A stretch of 64,000 bases of DNA. Source: Hanleya hanleyi (Eukaryota > Mollusca > Polyplacophora > Lepidopleurida > Hanleyidae). The notes beneath the pieces were generated by a model. The model saw only the letters and a program-made list of their open reading frames with translations. It was not told the DNA's origin and did no database searches. How positions within the stretch are numbered: position 1 is the first letter of the stretch; every line of letters begins with the position of its first letter. The position numbers and the translations under genes were made by a program. The stretch is taken from contig JAVTVY010018829.1 in NCBI GenBank assembly GCA_036873755.1, forward strand, positions 16,640-80,639, given 5' to 3'. Positions 1 through 10,280 of the stretch are shown in pieces.

Positions 1-432
1 ACGACGAATTACTTTATAAACTTTAGATTGGCATTATGTAGCCAGTGGACATGTCATGGTATCATTTGTTGAATTTACTGGATTAATTGATTTATTAATT
101 GAAAAATTAAAATTATGTTTTGATTCTGTGTTCTAGCTTTATTGGGGATTGATGTTAATTTTCATGGAAAACTGTCCATAAAGTTTGAAAATGTTACAAG
201 TAACCCACTCAGATCTATTGTCTGGAAATGGTTCCGAATGCGTTTCCAGCAATCTAGGACCCCAGAGCTTCCGGGGCCTAAGCCGCCCCTGGACCCCCAC
301 CTAAACTGCTAGGATAGTAATTTTGGGGGTCGGGACCCATCTTCAAAGTCTGGATCTATGACCCTGCAATGCGTGATAAAGTCTCAAGATTTTAAGCTAA
401 TTCAGGCTAAATAAGCCCAAACGGACTAAATT
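1..432. other. No gene seen; AT-rich unassigned sequence
   Basis: I see no open reading frame of note, no RNA gene and no recognisable repeat here. The segment ends where the terminal inverted repeat of the next element begins. Confidence 0.5.
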
Positions 433-1459
433 AGGCCTCTGTTAATTAATCTTTAGCTTCTCGTGACCTTGGAAGGAAATTATGATGATGCTGAATGCTG
501 TAATTATTAATTATTTCGCTGCATTAAGACATTGCAATAAAAAAAGAAGTGTTAATCTTATGTATGTGGTAAACTTCAAGCACCAATGGAAAGTTGATGT
601 CAACTTTGATATGTCAAAGACAACTATTTCCCCTATTTTCTGCAATTAGAACTGCCAAAAGCTTTGTTGCTGACTAAATCATGTGAAATTTAGATGGCAC
701 CTGTGGCATTATCATGTCATAGAATTTAGATTCAAGTAACACCTTTTTTAAAGAATGAAAATTTGAGGGGAGTTAACCAGTATCCCAACTATATTTACTT
801 ATATTTATCAAAAGTCTCCCCTTGTAAATTGCTGATTCCAATAAATTAGAATCAGCCACCAGAGTCCCATTGGAATTATCAATTAGCTGAAATGTCTGCA
901 TAGAAAAACTTCAGCTTGTGAATAGAAGCCCAAGAAAAGAAGCCAACAATATTATTTACCATCAGTACTAACTGGAAAAACAGATAGTCCGATTCCGTGT
1001 CGTAACAGGTCCGACTTTTGCATGCACCGGACTACCGCACAAGGATTGACGTGCAACTGGAAGTCAAATTGGCGCAGGAAATGTTGACTGAGAAGACTAA
1101 CAACAATGGCCAAAGATCGGCTTGAAATAAATTTTCAATGGGTTATTTCTTGGATTGTCCGTTCCTGCAGATAGATCTAGACTTCTAAATGGTATTTACG
1201 AAAATTGATCGCATTTTATCGTTTTTGCTAGATGAAATCCTACTTGCTGCATGTGACAGGTAGATTTTTTTTGCAACTTGTTGCCGGAGAAATTCACTGC
1301 TGGCGGCAGGTAGGCAGGCGTTTTTTCGACCGCTGCCTTGTTCTGCAGAATGTTTTTGCAGCAAAAAATGCCAAATAATTAAAACAATGCATAATTATTG
1401 TTACGACAAAAAACAAGCGGGCGGGTCATGAGAAGCTAAAGATTAATTAACAAAGGCCT
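433..1459. mobile_element. Non-autonomous DNA transposon with about 36 bp terminal inverted repeats
   Basis: The left end (433-468) reads AGGCCTCTGTTAATTAATC and continues to CTTCTCGTGACC. The reverse complement of 1424-1459 reads AGGCCTTTGTTAATTAATC and continues to CTTCTCATGACC. The ends therefore form near-perfect inverted repeats about 1 kb apart. No transposase frame is visible between them, so this is a non-autonomous (MITE-like) element. The terminal AGGCCT is itself palindromic, which hides the exact ends, and I could not define a target-site duplication. Superfamily unknown. Confidence 0.7.
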
Positions 1460-1489
1460 TAGCTCGAAATGCATTTGTGTCCAACCTGT

Positions 1490-2025
1490 TCATTAATGTA
1501 CACACTCACAAAGTCCTCACGAAGGCACAGAGGGTAGGAGAAAATAAGTGACCCGGGGTGGTTGTTGTTTCTCGGGACAAAATTAACATCCTCCTTGCTC
1601 AACTTCATAGACCCGTGTTGTTTGCGGAAGCTCGGATGGATCCTGAGACTCTCGGCGAGAGGTTACCAAAAACGCAAACCACACACGTGTTCGGCAAGAT
1701 AGGCTCATCAATTGCCAAGGCCATGTACGATCCAAGTCTCATTACATGCCAATTCGGACATACCGGAATCGATTGTCCTCCTTAGATCGTACATGGCCTT
1801 GGCAATTGATGAGCGTATCTTGCCGAACACGTGTGTGGTTTGCGTTTTTGGTAAACCTCTCGCCGAGAGTCTCGAACTTCCATCCAGGCTTCCGCAAAAC
1901 AATGTGTGTCTATGAAGTTGAGTAGGGAGGACGTTAATTTTGTCCCGAGAAACAAGAACCCTGATCCACTTATTTTCTCCTACCCTCTGTGCCTTCATGA
2001 GGAGTTTGTGTGTGTATATTAATGA
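1490..2025. repeat. Large imperfect palindrome (foldback element), arms about 240 bp
   Basis: The left arm 1490-1733 is matched in inverted orientation by 1785-2025, with a loop of about 50 bp. Shared blocks include CACAGAGGGTAGGAGAAAAT, CTCGGGACAAAATTAAC, CTCTCGGCGAGAGGTT and the GTACATGGCCTTGGCAATTG block. Short frames on both strands encode the same peptide because the arms mirror each other, so I do not call them genes. It could be a foldback element or two head-to-head copies of one insertion. The arms differ at scattered sites, so the structure is not very recent. Confidence 0.8.
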
Positions 2026-2827
2026 AGCCAATGGTATAAGGTAGGTTGTATATGGCAGATTCCACGATAACCTAGTCCACTAACATACATTTCCGTCAAT
2101 CATTGACGGAACATGACATTTGCAACACCTATAAATTCAAAAATATCGTGAACAAACAATGTGCCCAGGCCCTGTATCATACTATCTGAAACATGTCAAT
2201 GAATTGCATAAGATGTACATAAACAGGTGACCCTATGAATTCTTTGTACAGTTTTTAATTTAGCGGGACAAAACAAGAATGACATCTGCAACATTTGTGT
2301 TTTTCCGTCAAAATCTACTTTGTATATGTTCAAGAAATTTTTTATAAGACAAGCACTTGCATATGCTCAGTGGCATTAGGCCAATTGTATTGATGTATCT
2401 GTACCCTTGTCAGTGTATGACATCACCCATGCTTTAATACACGGTCTTTTCAAAATTTTACTAATGTCATTTCCGTCACGGGAGTTGGACGGAAATGACA
2501 TTAGCAACATTTTCAAACACTTGTAGTATCCCTGTATTGTTATTTAACACACTGGCAATGGTACATATCTTAATAAGGTCAAGCTAGTATCACTGTAAAT
2601 CTTTTTTTGAATAATTTAGTTGACATTTGATTTGTGGTGATTATTGCAAAAAAAAGTGTGACGGAAATATGACATTAGCACAAATGACATTAGCAACATT
2701 TACATTTATGACTCTCTATTATACTTGGATAAGAAATATACCGAGTAAAACTGTCCCTATACAGGGTAAAACTGTTACACAACCTTGGTGGGTTTGGCAA
2801 ACATGTACATGACAAGGATTTAGTTTT

Positions 2828-4290
2828 TTGGTATTTTTACCCCTCAGCCTATTAGGCTGCGGGGTCTTGTCGTTGGCATGTACGTCCGGTTGTCCGGTCG
2901 TCCGGTCGTTCGTCCGGTCGTCAACAATTCTTGTGATCGATCTAGAAACCGAACCGTTGCTTCTAGAGACTTCAAATTTGGTATACAGAATTGTTGGGTG
3001 GTCAACCACAAGCCTATTGAATCTGGACCCGATTGGTTGGAAACTTTGGCGGCCATCTTTAATTTATGCGAAACCATCACAGCTTTCTCATTACCAAGCT
3101 TTTTTTAGAACGACTTACCCTAGGCACACCAAACTTGCCGTGCACATCCATATGCTCATGACCCAGAACCTTATTGAATCTGGACCCAATTGGGTGGAAA
3201 CTTTGGCGGCCATCTTTAATTTATGCGAAACCATGAATCTTGTGTATCTCGGAAACCTTTTTGCTGTTCAGTGTGAAACTTTGTAGAGATTATCGATACA
3301 TCAAGAAACTTTGAAGGAATGACCAAACCAGTTTCCTGATTAGGTGAAAGCCTTGGTGGCCATGTTTAATTTATGCAGAATCTTTAATGATGTATTTCTT
3401 TGATACCATTGAAGTGTTCTATACGAAACTTCTTGTTACCAAGCTTTCTTTAGAACGACTTACCCTAGGCACACCAAACTTGCCGTGCACATCCATATGC
3501 TCATTACCCAGAACCCTATTGAATCTGGACCCGATTGGGTGGAAACTTTGGCGGCCATCTTTAATTTATGCGAAACCATGAATCTTGTGTATCTCGGAAA
3601 CCATTTTGCTGTTCAGTGTGAAACTTTGTAGAGATTATCGATACATCAAGAAACTTTGAAGGAATGACCGAACCAGTTTTCCTGATTAGGTGAAAGCCTT
3701 GGCGGCCATCTTTAATTTATGCAGAATCTTTAATGATGTATTTCTTTGATACCATTGAAGTGTTCTATACGAAACTTGGTATACAGCATCGATGTATCAA
3801 GAGACTTGACTTGCACTGAATAACCACATCAATTCTTCTGAGAGGCGGGAAGGATGGCCGGCCATTTTTAATTTATGCAAAATCATTAATGATCTCTATA
3901 TCTGATACCGTTTAAGTGCTCGATATAAAATTTGGTAAACATCATCGATGCAGCAAGATACTTATGATGAATGACAGAACTGGTTTCTCTGATTGGGTGG
4001 AAATCTTGGTGGCCATCTTTAATTTATGCAAAATCTTTAATGATATATATCTCGGATACCATTTAAGTGTTCTATATGAAGCTTGGTATACAGCATCGAT
4101 GTATCAAGACACTCGCAATGAAGATCAGTTCCTCTAAATGACCGGAAGGATAGGCGGCCATCTTTAATTTATGCAAAATCATTAATGATCTCTTGATACC
4201 GTTCAAGTGCTCGATGTAAAATTTGATATACATCATCAGTGCATCAAGAAACTTACGATGAATGACAGAAGTGGTTTCTCTGATTGGGCG
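2828..4290 (+). repeat. Degenerate tandem array (GCCATCTTTAATTTATGC family)
   Basis: The array opens with TTTTACCCCTCAGCCTATTA, a GGCTG hairpin and TGTACGTCCGGTTGTCC. It then repeats a unit of roughly 150-180 bp built around GGCCATCTTTAATTTATGC, GATACCATT and GTATACAGCATCGATG. About 3090-3432 and 3438-3778 are a nearly exact tandem duplication of a larger unit of about 345 bp. Frames of 60-150 codons across it reflect the repeat and are not genes. The same family occurs inverted at 62330-63405, and a related opening lies at 53770. Confidence 0.8.
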
Positions 4291-4582
4291 GACTTTCTAC
4301 ATCACTAAGGAGCCACTGTTCAGCGACTAATGTTGTCATACTTGGAGACTTCAACAATGACTTTGCTGTCGACTCGGCTGAAACAACCAAGATAAACGAC
4401 TTCTTCCAAGAGCATGGGCTCTTTCCCTTAATCCCCACCCCAACCACAGATCTTAGGACAACCATTGACCAGATTTTCACCAATTTCAAACTCACAGATA
4501 TACAATTTGATGTCCATGAAACATATTATTCATATCACAAGGCTGTTCGGATTGCCATCCACCCATCCTCATCCTCTGCTTG
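4284..4582 (+). pseudogene. Fragment of an endonuclease/exonuclease/phosphatase domain from a retroelement
   Basis: About 100 codons are open. The peptide contains VVILGDFNNDF, then a PTPTTDLRTTIDQIFTN block, then ETYYSYHKAVRI. In apurinic-type endonucleases of non-LTR retrotransposons the order is GDFN, then a TxIDxIF/T-type block, then a catalytic SDH. All three are recognisable, but the SDH position reads SYH. The N-terminal half of the domain and any reverse transcriptase are missing. The piece begins abruptly inside a tandem-repeat unit (about 4292), as expected of a captured or truncated copy. An EEP domain attached to a Helentron-type element is an alternative source. Confidence 0.6.
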
Positions 4583-4675
4583 ATCACAGATGGAAAGAGA
4601 CAGACAATCAACAGGTACACAGGGATTCATACAGTTATTGCTATCAAAGACTTTTATTATTGTTTAGATTATTAT

Positions 4676-4712
4676 TAGGGTTCAAAGCCAAAATGGCTTG
4701 AAGCCTTTTGTT
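4676..4712. repeat. Short hairpin GGGTTCAAAGCC / GGCTTGAAGCC
   Basis: GGTTCAAAGCC and GGCTTGAAGCC are separated by four bases and pair with one mismatch. It lies just downstream of the endonuclease fragment and may mark the end of that inserted piece. No function is assigned. Confidence 0.4.
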
Positions 4713-5057
4713 TTTGTTCAGAATATTTCTGTTCTGCCGCCATATTTTTCGCACACGCTATGTCAAATATTTATTATAATCCTTCAATGCATCCAACATC
4801 CCACACTGAATTTATCATATTGTAATCTTTTACAAGCCACTGCTAAAGCATCTTCTGCATTCAACCAAATCTTTCAGGCTTTTACATGTATGCATTTTTC
4901 ATTCATTGTGTACCAATATACACTGACTAAAACTGTCTGGCTGAGGGGTTGTTGCACCTTTTAGGTGCTGCCTCATGTTAACATTGCTAATGTCATTTTT
5001 TGGTTGGACGGAGAATTTGACGGAAAGGTGGACTAGGTTATCGTGGAATCTGCCATA

Positions 5058-7092
5058 TATATATCTATTTCTGTCGAATTACATGAAAATTTCATGGCCT
5101 GATATTTAGAGCGAAGAATTCGGTCTCGCTCTACCAGACATGCCAGAACCTCAGTGAACAATTTTTCCCATCAATTAAGACCTTGGCAAAAGCTGACCTT
5201 GCCCAACTTCCTATGTATTTCATATATGAGAGAACTACAGTCAACCCTACTAGATCACATTTTTGTTAATCTAGTTCTAAAAATACACTGATGATATTAT
5301 ACAATGCATGATTGCTGGGTGTAAGCAATAACTGATAGCAGAGGGTAGAGCCCAATGGGCTATTTTTTAAAGGAAAAAAAACATCGTTTCTTATAGAGGA
5401 TGAAATTGTTTCTTATAGAGAAATTGCATACTGAAAAGGGTGTCTTAGCATGAAGAATCACCTTTTCAAATGTAGGAAAGAAAGAAAAGTTAAACTTGTG
5501 TGACTACATGTAGCCACACAGTGTTTGGCAGAAAAAAAAAGACACAGTGTATCATTTGTGAGTAGTACCATCCACCGTCCATCGAGCATTGACTTGTCAA
5601 CGGAGTCAGTAAAACAGATATTTGTGACAGTAATGTCAACATTGACTTGTTAATGTTTACAAATACTGAAATAGAACATGGTTATTCCCTGGCTTTTTAA
5701 TTCCACTTAATTTTCCCTTCGAATGTAATTATATAACATTACTTTAACTGAGTCACGACAATCCAGTTACGCAACAAATTTGTCAGTCCGAAATTCTTAT
5801 CTTGCACTATAAAGTTTGGCTGTATAGTTGGAAACAATTTCACCTCTCATGCAGAAGATATCAAATCAAAATAAGTCTTTGGACAAAAAGATCTGCCGTA
5901 CAAGATTTTTGCATGGACGATTTGATATTCCTGCGAAGTACAGTACAGACCTCGTCACAACTTAAAAGTACCATGGTAGATACCGCACTGTTATCGTGAT
6001 ACCGTTTCAGCCTAATCACTAGACTAATTACCACCCCCCGTTGTGTCTGCATGCGCCGTAAGTGCAGACGAAACGTAGCTCCATAATATCCATTCAAGCC
6101 TTGATAGTCGACCGAGACAACAAAAGGCGCCCCGTCGTCGGGACGTGTTGACGAGCTGCTATTCAGCCAGCTTATGTCTTTATGCATACACTCAGAAGTA
6201 CCGCGATAACGGCAACAGAGCACGGAAACGCCTCTATGTTACCGCGGGAATGCCCAAGCTTACATGTATATTATCAGCTGTGAATACAAGATACGAATAC
6301 AGGGCTCGAAATTCCCACAAGCCCGGTAGCCGTGGCTGGGGAATTTAGAACTTGGCTGGTTGAATTTAATTCTAGAACAAGCTAACCAGCCCAACTGGCT
6401 TGTTATATTTCAAGAATTTTAGCGTTGCATAATGAAATCTACCAGCCTGGTCATCTAAGAAAGTTTTGTAGTAAATGCATGCCCTGGAATATATACTCCG
6501 CAAAAAAACTGAAGACCAGACAAACACGGAAATGGAAGGCTACGGAAATGGCATCATGCAAATATACATGTAGCTTAAATTTATTCAAATTGATGCATCA
6601 AAAAGTTTTGTAGCCATATTTATATCTATAGAATGAGATACTCTAATGGAATAATATTATGTTTTGTTCAGAACTGTCATTATCAGGAAATACCGGTAAT
6701 ATACGTATCAAGAAATTCATAATGGGCAACTGAATACAGCATTTACTCAACAACAGAAATTAGACTTATTAAAAGATACATAATCAACACTAAATAATAC
6801 ATTAAAGTCGGATTTTAGTTAATCTTCATCAAATAGATCAAGATACGCGACAATGCCATATATAATTAATGAAATAATTTACTTGTAATATCGATAGTGT
6901 CGCATTAAAACAAAACCAGATTTATTGCGCATTTGAAAGATTAATGTTCATAACCGTGAAAAATGTTTGATTGACATTAAACATTATCACTTGCCAGAAC
7001 CGCAAGACTCTTGGAATGATTGGCAGTTATTAATTGAAATGTACAAGACATCGAGCACCAGGACTCAGCATGAAACACTCAAAAATGAATAT
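5058..7092. other. No gene seen; contains one dispersed repeat copy
   Basis: Positions 5226-5366 closely match 11571-11705 (shared AACTACAGTCAACCCTACTA, GATGATATTATACA and GCCCAATGGGCTA), so this is a dispersed repeat. CAGGGCTCGAAATTCCC at 6301 resembles a hAT-type terminus, but I found no matching opposite end. The remainder has no supported gene. Confidence 0.5.
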
Positions 7093-7795
7093 TATAACCA
7101 GCCGTTATGTCAGTTAGTGGGGAGACTAGCTATAACGGCGCTACCACATAAATAAGAAAGTCGTAGTCCAAGTTATGTATGTACACAACCTGACTTGTCT
7201 CAGATCTTTGTGATGGGGTAAGCTCAAGAATTGACGAGAATAACTCCACAGTCAAAGTTCCAATATTTACTTCACACCGGTAGTCCAGAATATGAATATA
7301 CAGTATACAAGTTTCCAAATGTATTCCAATCATCAATTCCGGCAATCCAGAAGTTCAGTATACAGAGTTTTACACTATAGAAATATATCCTGTAGAAAGG
7401 TGTCCTCTCGTACAGTGATATTCACTTTACAAAGTCGGAATCCGAACTGTCTATAGCACAGTCAAGGTACATATTTAAAGACTCAATAAACAATGTATTT
7501 CCTGGTAAAACAATAATTCAGGTAGCAATAAACCAGTTCAACAAGATCAGGTGCCAACATGCCATCTGTGTAAGAATGGCACTGGTCAAGTTCCCACAGC
7601 AGTGCCAGACATATGTGACTGTTACAAACAATGGGATTAACAAGAACTACATGCCTACACAGTCACAGATACAAAGGGACTAAATTACAAGGGCCAATAA
7701 AGAAATAAATACATGTCTATACAGGTAATTGATATTTGAAATGAACTAACACAATCTGTACCGCAATTAATAAATAGAACTGTTGCTTGGTTACA
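7093..7795 (-). repeat. LTR (3' LTR of the minus-strand element)
   Basis: It is almost identical to 8864-9570 but lacks a 4-base AGTT insertion found in the other copy, and has TA in place of TG at its outer end. The purine tract on the minus strand abuts its inner edge at 7796. Confidence 0.88.
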
Positions 7796-7868
7796 GTTTC
7801 CTCCACTCCAACTAAGCGTTGTCCTCAACGCTTGCATAAAAACAAAATGGAATGCCAGATTTTCATAA

Positions 7869-8765
7869 CTATTTGTGATCTACAGGATGGTAGTAAGGAG
7901 GTGGGTTTTCCAACTGATTAAAACAATAATTGTCTTGCCAACTGAAATCCTCTCTAAATATCCACTCTGGCTCATATTCTCCTACCCATTTTATAAGATA
8001 TTGTTCTTTGCCTTCATGAACGCGCGAATAGCAAAACTTTTCTGGGAATTTCATAGACTGAGACTCTGTTTGTATGTCCATGCTCTCTGTAAATGCTGTA
8101 TCGGCTTCAACTCTCTCTGTTTGAGTCATGCTACTGATGATAGACACACCTTTTGTTTGTGTGAAGTGATTGTTTGTTAATTTACCCTGTCTAATTCTTT
8201 CTTTTTGGTACTGTGTCGGTTTATGCATGATCGGACATCCGTGATCTGCATCTGCCAGACTTGCTTGTTTTTGTTGTATACATGTACTCTCTCTTTCACT
8301 CAGACGATATTCACTAATATATGCCACAGTTGGAACACAATTTTCTGTGTTTTCCTCTGGATGTTTACAATTTAACATAGTCTGTGAGATTTCTTCTACT
8401 GTGTCTGCAGTTCCACTGCTATCTCTGCTCACAGAATCTGTTTCACAGGCAACTTCGACTGGATCTAAGATGTTGGCATAGTGGCTCACCTCAGGAACTG
8501 TATGAGACATACAACCGGATAAACGACCCTCAATATTTGCGTTCTTTCTCTCCAAGAAGGCTTGACGGCGTCGCTCATCTCTCTCCAGTTTAGCAGATGA
8601 CCGGCGTCTCTTCCATGGTTCACATGAGGAAAGGCTTTTACTGGACCATTTAAAACAGATCTCTGTGGAGTTGCTGTCCTGATGAAGATTCCATGACACA
8701 GGTAGTTGATTCAGGCCTTTGATGATGTTCAGAGCCGTGGATGGGAGCAGCATCGTGATGTCCAT
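7869..8765 (-). CDS. Retroelement ORF with a C-terminal chromodomain-like segment
   Basis: The 298-codon frame starts at an ATG (8765) and fills most of the internal region of the LTR element. Near residues 50-75 it has a strongly basic stretch, WKRRRSSAKLERDERRRQAF, likely a nucleic-acid-binding or helical segment. The middle is polar and low in hydrophobics. The C-terminus (about residues 245-285) reads YSRVHEGKEQYLIKWVGEY and then PEWIFREDF, fitting the second and third strands and the aromatic/acidic core of a chromodomain (YLVKWxGY...W.P..N/D). The usual first strand is weak. An upstream frame (8650-8859) is open in another phase, so the ancestral protein may have begun nearer the LTR. 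I cannot tell whether it is Gag-like, a remnant of an integrase tail, or a captured host gene. Confidence 0.6.
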   Translation of the reverse strand: MDITMLLPSTALNIIKGLNQLPVSWNLHQDSNSTEICFKWSSKSLSSCEPWKRRRSSAKLERDERRRQAFLERKNANIEGRLSGCMSHTVPEVSHYANILDPVEVACETDSVSRDSSGTADTVEEISQTMLNCKHPEENTENCVPTVAYISEYRLSERESTCIQQKQASLADADHGCPIMHKPTQYQKERIRQGKLTNNHFTQTKGVSIISSMTQTERVEADTAFTESMDIQTESQSMKFPEKFCYSRVHEGKEQYLIKWVGEYEPEWIFREDFSWQDNYCFNQLENPPPYYHPVDHK

Positions 8766-8863
8766 TATTTAGGGAGTTGATTATCTCAGTAGGCAGCGTC
8801 GCTTGAGAGGTATCGGGTCGAAGGGAATAACTAAGAAGGTATTCCAATGGGTTCTCCACTATC

Positions 8864-9570
8864 TGTAACCAGCCGTTATGTCAGTTAGTGGGGAGACTAG
8901 CTATAACGGCGCTACCACATAAATAAGAAAGTCGTAGTCCAAGTTATGTATGTACACAACCTGACTTGTCTCAGATCTTTGTGATGGGGTAAGCTAGTTC
9001 AAGAATTGACGAGAATAACTCCACAGTCAAAGTTCCAATATTTACTTCACACCGGTAGTCCAGAATATGAATATACAGTATACAAGTTTCCAAATGTATT
9101 CCAATCATCAATTCCGGCAATCCAGAAGTTCAGTATACAGAGTTTTACACTATAGAAATATATCCTGTAGAAAGGTGTCCTCTCGTACAGTGATATTCAC
9201 TTTACAAAGTCGGAATCCGAACTGTCTATAGCACAGTCAAGGTACATATTTAAAGACTCAATAAACAATGTATTTCCTGGTAAAACAATAATTCAGGTAG
9301 CAATAAACCAGTTCAACAAGATCAGGTGCCAACATGCCATCTGTGTAAGAATGGCACTGGTCAAGTTCCCACAGCAGTGCCAGACATATGTGACTGTTAC
9401 AAACAATGGGATTAACAAGAACTACATGCCTACACAGTCACAGATACAAAGGGACTAAATTACAAGGGCCAATAAAGAAATAAATACATGTCTATACAGG
9501 TAATTGATATTTGAAATGAACTAACACAATCTGTACCGCAATTAATAAATAGAACTGTTGCTTGGTTACA
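8864..9570 (-). repeat. LTR (5' LTR of the minus-strand element)
   Basis: Terminal TGTAACC...GGTTACA is intact here. The copy is nearly identical to 7093-7795 apart from a 4-base insertion near 8995. In minus-strand orientation this is the promoter-bearing LTR. Confidence 0.88.
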
Positions 9571-10280
9571 ATATTACCATGAAAACGTAAATGCTTGCCC
9601 CAAGTGGGGCACTGCTTGGCAGCTATTAACAAGGCCGAAAAATACCACAGCATGGTGATCAACGTTCACGCACTACTGTCGGCCTACATACGGAATGTTC
9701 ACGCCGCTCTCTTTTCTCATAAATTTCCTTTTGAGGCGACAGATTTCGCAAAGCCGTGATTACCGGCACTAGTCCATTACCGGTACGTCCAAACAATGGG
9801 ATAATTGGGAACCCTCCGTGTACCAATGCAAGTTGGACTATTATTATAGGCGATGGTACCCTATCTGAAGCGATTTTCGGGAGAATATGCGCTAATTAAA
9901 AGCGCATCTGGCACGCTTGGAAGAAGCTTGAACATAACTGTTTTTTTCTTTACCAGTATTAACTGACGCGGCAACATGATCATTGGGAAAATGATAAACA
10001 TGCACACATGACTGTGAACACTTATCATCTGTTTTATTTAATTTAAATGAGTACCGTAATGTATCCTGAATTACTTCTGGATGTTTTCAATCCACAAAGC
10101 TGGCCTGTATTCACGCATGGCCACATGGAGCGCTAGCCTTTGTAAACATGTAAATCACCAGTCAATGGGGGTATGAAGTCGGGACTAGCTAATGACCGCG
10201 TGGAGCACCAGCCTTTGTTACCCCTCGGGCAAATTTTGGCCAGGCATTGTGAATTCATACCACATATGTATTGGGTGAAG
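9571..10280. other. No gene seen
   Basis: There is no supported ORF. Phrases such as CACCAGTCAATGGGGGTATG recur in altered form at about 11710, suggesting old repeat debris. Confidence 0.4.

Larger units (their letters stand above)
2051..5057. mobile_element. 3 kb TIR element (DNA transposon, non-autonomous) with captured contents
   Basis: The left end reads TATGGCAGATTCCACGATAA followed by CCTAGTCCAC (2051-2080). The same 30 bases occur inverted at 5028-5057. TA lies just outside both ends (2049-2050 and 5058-5059), compatible with a TA target-site duplication. Sub-terminal CATTTCCGTCAA and TGACATTAGCAACA motifs recur at both sides (about 2090-2115, 2465-2515, 2660-2700 and 4980-5030). No transposase was found. 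The interior holds a tandem array (2828-4290) and a fragment of an endonuclease domain (4284-4582), both apparently acquired. Confidence 0.75.
7093..9570 (-). mobile_element. Complete short LTR retrotransposon, non-autonomous, minus-strand orientation
   Basis: Two direct repeats of about 705 bp flank 1.07 kb of internal sequence. The right repeat starts TGTAACC and ends GGTTACA, the inverted ends expected of LTRs; the left one starts TATAACC. ATAT lies outside both ends (7089-7092 and 9571-9574), a likely 4 bp target-site duplication. On the minus strand a purine-rich tract, GGAGTGGAGGAAAC, ends exactly at the left LTR, as a polypurine tract should. TGG begins 5 bases after the right LTR, where a primer-binding site is expected. 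The repeats differ by about one 4-base indel and very few substitutions, so insertion was recent. No protease, reverse transcriptase or integrase is present. Confidence 0.88.

Noticed and set aside
1558..2031. Paired short frames sharing LPKTQTTHVFGKI
   Set aside because: They are the two arms of one palindrome read on opposite strands; there is no independent evidence for coding.
3000..4140. Short frames with LNLDPIGWKLWRPSLIYAKP as conserved peptides
   Set aside because: The same text recurs because it is a translated tandem repeat, and it appears on the opposite strand at 62.4-63.4 kb with the inverted array.
6301..6420. hAT element starting CAGGGCTCGAAATT
   Set aside because: Only one candidate end is present; I could not find the opposite terminus or a target duplication.
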